Below are positions 6,479 to 11,634 of a DNA stretch of 11,634 nt, in pieces; the first letter of the stretch is position 1; each line of letters opens with the position of its first letter. Below the pieces are notes generated by a model, which worked only from the letters and a program-made list of their open reading frames with translations, ran no database searches and was not told the DNA's origin. The stretch is taken from assembly GCA_041628815.1 (NCBI GenBank), contig JBFKOL010000112.1, positions 1 to 11,634 of the forward strand, given 5' to 3'. The position numbers were made by a program, and so were the translations under genes. The DNA comes from JBFKOL01 sp041628815 (GTDB taxonomy: Bacteria > Bacteroidota > Bacteroidia > Chitinophagales > Saprospiraceae).

Positions 6479-7378
6479 ATGGTTCAAAAAAAATTCTACG
6501 GTCTTGTTTTTCTATTTTGTCTTGCACAGACCATCGTCGGGCAGGACGATTGGGAAAAATCATTGACTCATGGATATGCGTTCCATGACTCTGTCAAGAT
6601 CCACTACGTCACCATAGGTGAAGGACCTCTGTTGATTATGGTACACGGATTTCCGGATTTCTGGTTTTCATGGCGCAACCAGATGCCCTCTCTGGCAAGC
6701 CAGTTCAAGGTGGTAGCGATTGACCAACGAGGATATAATCAAAGCGATAAACCCAAAGGTGTCGCATCCTATGCCATACCCCTTCTCGTTGGCGACGTCG
6801 TAGCAGTCATGGACCATTTTAATACTGAGGAGGCTATCGTGGTGGGTCACGACTGGGGTGGAGCCGTAGCGTGGGCCACGGCCATGTTTCATCCTGGCAG
6901 AGTGTCCAGGTTGATTATTTGCAACCTGCCACATCCCAAGGGTATGACCCGCGAGCTGGCCAACAATCCCGAACAACAAAAGAACAGTGCTTATGCCAGG
7001 TTTTTTCAACAACCCGATGCCCATAAAAGTCTTACACCCGAAGGTCTGGCAAAGTGGGTCTCCGACACAGTATACAGAAAAAAGTATATCGAAGCTTTTA
7101 AACGGTCTGACATTGAGGCCATGCTGAATTACTACAAAGCCAATTACCCAAGAGAACCTTATTCAGCCAATACGCTTCCCATGCCGGATATCCAGTGTCC
7201 CGTCCTCATGATCCATGGCCTGGATGACGAGGCACTGCTGCCTGGAGGACTCAATGATACTTGGGAGTGGCTCGACAAGGATCTCACGCTTGTAACCATT
7301 CCTGGCGCAGGTCATTTTGTCCAACATGATGCGGCTGACCTGGTCACAAGGAGTATGCTGATGTGGTTGAACAGGTAA
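6479..7378 (+). CDS. Exported alpha/beta hydrolase, epoxide-hydrolase-like
   Basis: With the ATG at 6479 the protein has 299 residues and starts with a signal peptide: MVQKK, a hydrophobic core FYGLVFLFCLAQTIV, and probable cleavage around Gly21-Gln22. It should act in the periplasm or outside. The fold is complete: oxyanion motif HGFPDFWFSWR (56-66), nucleophile elbow GHDWGG (123-128) with Asp125, an acid in HGLDDEAL (Asp249 or Asp250), and His279 in GAGHFVQH. The Asp nucleophile with HGFP and an aromatic-Ser-Trp-Arg run is typical of soluble epoxide hydrolases, which open epoxides to diols. Tyr218 and Tyr219 in the cap are candidates for the epoxide-binding tyrosines. Haloalkane dehalogenase is a less likely alternative. 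The longer TTG start at 6458 would add seven residues before the signal peptide and is less likely. The stop lies 17 bp from the convergent quinoprotein stop. Confidence 0.88.
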   Translation: MVQKKFYGLVFLFCLAQTIVGQDDWEKSLTHGYAFHDSVKIHYVTIGEGPLLIMVHGFPDFWFSWRNQMPSLASQFKVVAIDQRGYNQSDKPKGVASYAIPLLVGDVVAVMDHFNTEEAIVVGHDWGGAVAWATAMFHPGRVSRLIICNLPHPKGMTRELANNPEQQKNSAYARFFQQPDAHKSLTPEGLAKWVSDTVYRKKYIEAFKRSDIEAMLNYYKANYPREPYSANTLPMPDIQCPVLMIHGLDDEALLPGGLNDTWEWLDKDLTLVTIPGAGHFVQHDAADLVTRSMLMWLNR

Positions 7379-7395
7379 TTCTAATCATTTGGAAA

Positions 7396-9600
7396 TTAGT
7401 CTTTCACCGTTGGCTGCGTATCGGCCAGGTATTGCATCTGGGCCACCGACGTCAGGAACTCCATGGGTGGCGTGTCTTCGCGTAAACTCTTCGAGGTATA
7501 CAGCAGGAATTGTTTGATCGCTGCCACTTCATCGGTAGAGAGCCTGCCTTCGAAGGCTGGCATGCCATTCTGCGCAAGCAATCCTTTCAATACGATTTGT
7601 TCATACTGATCGAATACCTGGTCTGACGATCTGACAAGATCGGGTAGGACACCGCCACCCAAGCCAAAACCATCCCCGTGGCATGTCACGCAGTTTTCCA
7701 TGTATTCAGTAAATCCTTTTCCTATATCCAGAGGGCTTCCCGTGGGTTCTATGGACGTCAGTTGTGGCTGGGCGGCTATGATTTTTTCAGGATAAGTGCC
7801 TGTACCATTCAGCTTGAAAGTATAGACCGTGCCGGGATGCACGTGCGAGGTAAATTTCCGGTTCAACCCGGTGATACCTCCCCATCCGGCAACGATGGTG
7901 ATGTATTGTTCTCCATCCACCATGTAAGTCACAGGAGCAGCAATGATGCCTGACCTGAGATCCCTCTCCCATAATTTGGACCCATTAAGGGCATCGTATG
8001 CCACAAACATACCTTCGGCATTGCCCTGGAACACGAGGTCAGAGGCTGTCGACAGGACACCGCCATTCCAGTGTGAAGTCAGGCGAACCGCCCATTTCTC
8101 TTCCTGGTTGACAGGGTCATAAGCGATGAGCCTGCCAAAAGGGGAAGTGGGATCCAAAGGGTTGGTCTGGGCACCGGGATCAAATTCAGTCGGCTTGTAA
8201 AGCTTGTTCACATAAGATACATTCCATCCGGTACCGGATCCAGCACCCTGGTTGGCCTCATTATGGACAAACCGCTCGTTCATCGAATAGATCGATGCGA
8301 TGGTGTGGGTATTGGTGTAGACCAAACCGGTATTGTGGCTGTAACTCATAGGTTGCCAGTTGTGTCCACCGAATGGTCCGGGAGAAATTGCCTTGTTTCT
8401 TCCATCGGTATATCGTGCGCCAGGTGCTTCTATAGGTCTGCCATTTTCGTCAAGCCCGGTGGCCCAGCTGACATAGGTATAGGGCTTGCCCGAAATAAAA
8501 GATCCGTCGGTTCGATCAATCACGTAGAAGAAACCATTTTTAGGTGCCTGCATGATGACTTTTCTATCTTCTCCTTCGATAGTGAGGTCGGCAAGGATGA
8601 GCGGCTGGGTAGCCGTATAATCCCAAGTGTCACCCGGCGTAGTCTGAAAGTGCCAGACATAGGACCCATCGTCTGCGTTCAAGGCGACGATACTGGATAG
8701 ATACAGGTTGTCGCCTCCTTCCGGGCTTCGGATTGAACGATCCCAGGGAGAGCCGTTGCCTACGCCAATATAGACCAGGTTGAGTTCGGGATCGAAAACG
8801 ATGGCATCCCATACGGTACCGCCACCACCCATCTTCCACCATTCTCCTGTCCATGTTTTTGCTGCTTCGGCCAAGTCGGGGTGGGGTTGCTCTTCATCTG
8901 GATTTCCAGGTACCGTGTAAAAGCGCCATACTTGTTCACCGTTCGATGCATCATAGGCTGTCACATACCCTCGAGCGTCGTATTCGGCACCTCCATTTCC
9001 AATGAGCACCTTTCCAGCGACAATTCTTGGGGCTCCTGTGATGGTATACGCTCTATCCCTTGTTACAGTCATTACCTCCCAGTTGACGGATCCATCAGAA
9101 GCATCAAGTGATATCAGGCGACCGTCCAACGCTCCAAAAAAGACATCTCCTTTGTAAAGAGCTACGCCCCTGTTCACCACATCACAGCATGCCTTTTCAC
9201 CCATTGTCCTGTCCACTTTGGGGTCATATTGCCAGATAACAGATCCCTTACGTGTATCGATCGCATAGACGACAGACCACGGACCTGTGATGTACATGAT
9301 GCCGTCTGCGACGATTGGTGTTGCTTCAAAACCTCTGATGACACCCAGCTCGAGTGCCCATGCCAGTTCGAGTTGGTCAATGTTTTCCTTGTTGATTTGA
9401 TCGAGTGTACTAAACCGGTCTTCATTGTAAGACAATCCATAGGTAAGCCAATCGGAATGATTTTCATCGGCTGCCATCAAGGTCTTGTCTTCAATGGCTG
9501 TGGTAACTTTTTGAATGTGCTCTCGGCTCCCTTTTTGTGGGTCAGTATTACATGAAAGCAAAAAAATAATAGACAAGAGGACAACGGCTAAAGTGCGCAT
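7396..9600 (-). CDS. PQQ-dependent quinohemoprotein alcohol dehydrogenase, lipoprotein
   Basis: This 734-residue protein oxidises an alcohol at PQQ and passes electrons to its own heme. It starts with a lipoprotein signal (MRTLAVVLLSIIFLLSC, lipobox LLSC with Cys17), so it should be membrane-anchored on the periplasmic side. An eight-bladed propeller fills about residues 45-600, with tryptophan-docking repeats such as AYDASNGEQVWRF (215-227). Active-site features are the vicinal cysteines 138-139 (GEKACCDVV), probable metal ligands Glu206 (GGAEYDARG) and Asn282 (GNGSPWD), and probable catalytic Asp327 (GDTWDYTATQP). The residue two after it is Thr329, not the Asp of lanthanide enzymes, which suggests calcium. 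A cytochrome c domain follows (about 622-703): CVTCH at 637-641 and likely heme ligand Met680 (NGMPAF). The layout fits type II quinohemoprotein dehydrogenases; the substrate is unknown. No PQQ-synthesis gene lies in the window. The ATG at 9600 gives the clean signal peptide. Confidence 0.94.
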   Translation of the reverse strand: MRTLAVVLLSIIFLLSCNTDPQKGSREHIQKVTTAIEDKTLMAADENHSDWLTYGLSYNEDRFSTLDQINKENIDQLELAWALELGVIRGFEATPIVADGIMYITGPWSVVYAIDTRKGSVIWQYDPKVDRTMGEKACCDVVNRGVALYKGDVFFGALDGRLISLDASDGSVNWEVMTVTRDRAYTITGAPRIVAGKVLIGNGGAEYDARGYVTAYDASNGEQVWRFYTVPGNPDEEQPHPDLAEAAKTWTGEWWKMGGGGTVWDAIVFDPELNLVYIGVGNGSPWDRSIRSPEGGDNLYLSSIVALNADDGSYVWHFQTTPGDTWDYTATQPLILADLTIEGEDRKVIMQAPKNGFFYVIDRTDGSFISGKPYTYVSWATGLDENGRPIEAPGARYTDGRNKAISPGPFGGHNWQPMSYSHNTGLVYTNTHTIASIYSMNERFVHNEANQGAGSGTGWNVSYVNKLYKPTEFDPGAQTNPLDPTSPFGRLIAYDPVNQEEKWAVRLTSHWNGGVLSTASDLVFQGNAEGMFVAYDALNGSKLWERDLRSGIIAAPVTYMVDGEQYITIVAGWGGITGLNRKFTSHVHPGTVYTFKLNGTGTYPEKIIAAQPQLTSIEPTGSPLDIGKGFTEYMENCVTCHGDGFGLGGGVLPDLVRSSDQVFDQYEQIVLKGLLAQNGMPAFEGRLSTDEVAAIKQFLLYTSKSLREDTPPMEFLTSVAQMQYLADTQPTVKD

Positions 9601-9745
9601 TTTATAATCTGTTTGGGTTGTAAATCAAGTTTTGAAGATGGTTCGCTTTTGAATGCTTAACTGAGTTTACTTTCAACTTTCATATTTTGAAATTCCCAGT
9701 AAGAAAATAATAAAATACGAGCTGCTGTGGTAAATCAGGGTGCTT

Positions 9746-10720
9746 TTAAGGAACAATAACTATTTTTCCCTTTACTTCACGGTTCATAAGCGCTCTCAAT
9801 GCCTTGGGCGCCTCTTCCAGTTTGTATTTTTCAGAGATATGGGGTTTTATCTTGCCTTCCTGGTGCCAGGCTACCAGTTGCATGATATTAGCCATGTTGG
9901 CCGAAGGGTTTCGTTGGGTAAAAGCCCCCCAGAACACACCCCTTATATCGCATCCTTTCAGGAGGGGAAGGTTGAGAGGTATCTTGGGTATATCGCCTGC
10001 CGCGAATCCAACAACCAGGTACCGTCCTTTCCAGGACATAGCCCTTAAGGCAGATTCTGTGTAATCTCCCCCCACTGGATCGTAGATGACATCAACTCCT
10101 TTTCCTTCGGTAAGTTCTTTGAGGCGTTCTTTCAGATCCTCGTGGGTATAATTGACGAGGTGGTCTGCTCCATATTGTCTGCACAAGGCCAATTTTTCCT
10201 GATTGGAGGCACAGGCAATGACATTGGCACCCATCACCTTTCCCAATTCTACAGCTGTCAGTCCGACTCCTCCGGAAGCACCCAGCACAGCCAATGTCTC
10301 TCCAGATTTCAATTCCGCCCGGTCCTTTAGTGCGTGATATGAGGTTCCGTAAACCATCGTGAAGGCGGCGGATTCCTCAAACGTCATATCAGGTGGTTTT
10401 GGAAAAGTTACCCTGGCATCCGCCAATACCTGTTCTGCGAAACCGCCGTGTCCGACCAGGGCAAATACCTCGTCACCCGTTTTGAGATGTTTCACTCCTT
10501 CACCTACAGCTAATACAATGCCTGATACATCGGACCCCGGAGAAAATGGAAAAGGCGGTTTGAATTGATACAAACCCTGGATCATCAATGTATCTGGGAA
10601 ATTCACACTACACGCCCTTACCTCAATCAATACCTGCCCTTTTCCAGGTTGCAGGTCAGGAACTGCTTCAACAACAAGTGATTCTGGTGGCCCAAAAGAT
10701 TTACAGAGAACAGCTTTCAT
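9746..10720 (-). CDS. Zinc-less MDR oxidoreductase, NADPH:quinone reductase family
   Basis: The ATG at 10720 gives 324 residues beginning MKAVLCKSFG, the normal start for this family. An upstream TTG-type start at 10765 would add 15 residues that do not look conserved. The groES-like N-domain carries RACSVNFPDTLMIQG (35-49), FPFSPGSDVSGIV (57-69) and a GDEVFAL turn (82-88). The NADPH-binding Rossmann motif is LGASGGVG (146-153), followed by the MDR landmarks YGADHLVNY (183-191) and YDPVGGD (213-219). Catalytic-zinc and structural-zinc cysteine patterns of alcohol dehydrogenases are missing. The protein is therefore probably a cytoplasmic NADPH-dependent quinone or enone reductase; substrate unknown. 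It is transcribed toward the quinoprotein gene with a 145-bp gap, so co-transcription is possible but not shown. A near-match to the -7 box (TATCTTTC, minus strand, 10736-10743) lies 15 bp upstream of the start. Confidence 0.92.
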   Translation of the reverse strand: MKAVLCKSFGPPESLVVEAVPDLQPGKGQVLIEVRACSVNFPDTLMIQGLYQFKPPFPFSPGSDVSGIVLAVGEGVKHLKTGDEVFALVGHGGFAEQVLADARVTFPKPPDMTFEESAAFTMVYGTSYHALKDRAELKSGETLAVLGASGGVGLTAVELGKVMGANVIACASNQEKLALCRQYGADHLVNYTHEDLKERLKELTEGKGVDVIYDPVGGDYTESALRAMSWKGRYLVVGFAAGDIPKIPLNLPLLKGCDIRGVFWGAFTQRNPSANMANIMQLVAWHQEGKIKPHISEKYKLEEAPKALRALMNREVKGKIVIVP

Positions 10721-10994
10721 GGTGGTATTTGATAGGAAAGATAAGCATTGTGACAGGGTTGTCATTGACCTTTATTGGCAGGATGATTTTGACACACAGA
10801 TTGGGAAAAGATACCAGGAGCTTTCGCAGATTCAGAAAAACAGATTATTTATTGGTTTTCTTTCTAAAAAAGTGAATAAAAAGGTTCATTTCGAGAAGAG
10901 GAAACGTTTTTATAAAGGCGAAACACTACTTTCCCAAATGATTGTTGGTTCATAATCCTGGCAATCGATTGTTCAACCTTAATAACCACTTACT

Positions 10995-11634
10995 ATGAAA
11001 AGACTGTTCTTTTTAACCGTTGCCTTCTCGTGGTGTGGGATCTTATCCGCACAACAGTTGGTTTCTGGCACCATCACCGACACCGATGGAGAACCCATGA
11101 TAGGTGTCAATATTCTGGAAGAAGGAACTACGAACGGTACTATTACCGATCTGGATGGAACATACTCTCTAGAAGTAGGCAGTTCAGAAGCAGTCCTTGT
11201 TTTTAGTTTTACAGGAATGGAAACCGTTTCTGAAACTGTTGGATCCAGATCGATGATAGATGTAACCTTGCGTACTGACCGTTTGTTGTTGGACGAAGTC
11301 GTCGTAACAGCTCTTGGGACAACTGCGAGACGGGATGAACTTGGGTCTACAGCTTCGCTGGTTACCACAGATGAAGTTTTACGTTCAGGTGAGCCACTTG
11401 TACTCAACGCCCTGGCGGGCAAGGCGTCAAATGTTGAGATCCTATCTACCAATGGTGATCCTGGCGCAGGAACTAACATTCGGATCCGTGGTGCAAATAC
11501 CATAGAAGGCTCCTCTAACCCGTTGATCATCCTTGATGGCGTACCGATCAGCAATTCTACCATTTACACCGGTGCAGCAGGACTGACAGGCACCCGCTCC
11601 GGTGGAGTGAGTCAACAGTCCCGTCTCAATGACA
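10995..11634 (+). CDS. SusC/RagA-type TonB-dependent outer-membrane receptor, partial N-terminus
   Basis: The frame is open from ATG 10995 to the window end (213 codons), so the beta-barrel and stop are missing. A signal peptide comes first (MKRLFFLTVAFSWCGILSAQ, cleavage near Ala19-Gln20). A carboxypeptidase-regulatory-like domain follows at about 22-93, with the typical SGTITDTDGEPMIGVNI and GTITDLDGTYSL. Then come a TonB-box-like DEVVVTALG (100-108) and the plug domain with LNALAGKASNVEI, GAGTNIRIRGANTI (157-170) and PLIILDGVPI (176-185). These are standard SusC/RagA signatures; such receptors import glycans or peptides across the outer membrane, usually with a SusD-like lipoprotein encoded just downstream, here outside the window. 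A full member has about 1,000 residues. No clear promoter or Shine-Dalgarno sequence is seen in the 274-bp spacer upstream. The substrate cannot be told. Confidence 0.95.
   Translation, partial: MKRLFFLTVAFSWCGILSAQQLVSGTITDTDGEPMIGVNILEEGTTNGTITDLDGTYSLEVGSSEAVLVFSFTGMETVSETVGSRSMIDVTLRTDRLLLDEVVVTALGTTARRDELGSTASLVTTDEVLRSGEPLVLNALAGKASNVEILSTNGDPGAGTNIRIRGANTIEGSSNPLIILDGVPISNSTIYTGAAGLTGTRSGGVSQQSRLND

Noticed and set aside
7381..7399. Inverted repeat CTAAT/ATTAG between convergent stops, possible bidirectional terminator
   Set aside because: The stem has only five AT-rich pairs, overlaps the quinoprotein stop codon and has no following T-tract.
8263..8700. 145-codon plus-strand frame
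   Set aside because: It is antisense to the PQQ propeller domain, with no domain features of its own.
10719..10955. 78-codon plus-strand frame starting with an ATG that overlaps the MDR reductase start
   Set aside because: No recognisable motif or ribosome binding site, Lys-rich low-information sequence, and its start codon falls inside the start of a certain gene on the other strand. Probably chance, although it fills most of the 274-bp spacer before the receptor gene; conservation in relatives would be needed to revive it.
10979..11563. 194-codon minus-strand frame
   Set aside because: It is antisense to the SusC receptor, whose signal peptide, TonB box and plug motifs fix the coding strand. 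Its Ser/Val/Pro-rich composition is typical of a shadow.

Overview
The window looks like chromosomal DNA of a member of the Bacteroidota, perhaps near the Saprospirales or Lewinella group. The order is a guess from gene content and spacer style. Evidence for the phylum is the SusC/RagA-type TonB-dependent receptor at the right end, four exact matches to the Bacteroidota -7 promoter element TAnnTTTG in spacers facing genes, and little sign of Shine-Dalgarno sequences. No RNA gene, CRISPR array, insertion sequence or phage gene was seen.

Left part (1-3024, minus strand): an ABC flippase/exporter of the PglK/MsbA type is followed downstream by a low-GC glycosyltransferase-like gene that runs off the left edge. 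This looks like the edge of a surface-polysaccharide locus. Both genes appear to start with TTG.

Spacer (3025-3468): a 444-bp divergent intergenic region holds a 64-bp octamer tandem array, several other short-period repeats and two candidate promoter elements.

Middle part (3469-7378): a standalone kinase-fold phosphotransferase (LvaA/ACAD10-like) and a Tubby-like LURP-one-related protein lie on the plus strand. A class V PLP enzyme without the usual desulfurase cysteine lies on the minus strand, convergent with the LURP-one gene. An exported epoxide-hydrolase-like alpha/beta hydrolase then lies on the plus strand, divergent from the PLP enzyme.

Right part (7396-11634): a PQQ-dependent quinohemoprotein alcohol dehydrogenase made as a lipoprotein, and a zinc-less MDR quinone/enoyl reductase, lie on the minus strand. 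A SusC-type receptor starts on the plus strand and is cut by the window end.

The genes alternate in strand and mostly look like independent one- or two-gene units. One loose theme (inference) is oxidation and clean-up of alcohols, epoxides and hydroxy-acids: the phosphotransferase, hydrolase, PQQ dehydrogenase and MDR reductase. I found no convincing new multi-gene system. The most unusual sequence is the repeat-rich spacer at 3200-3424 beside the polysaccharide locus.
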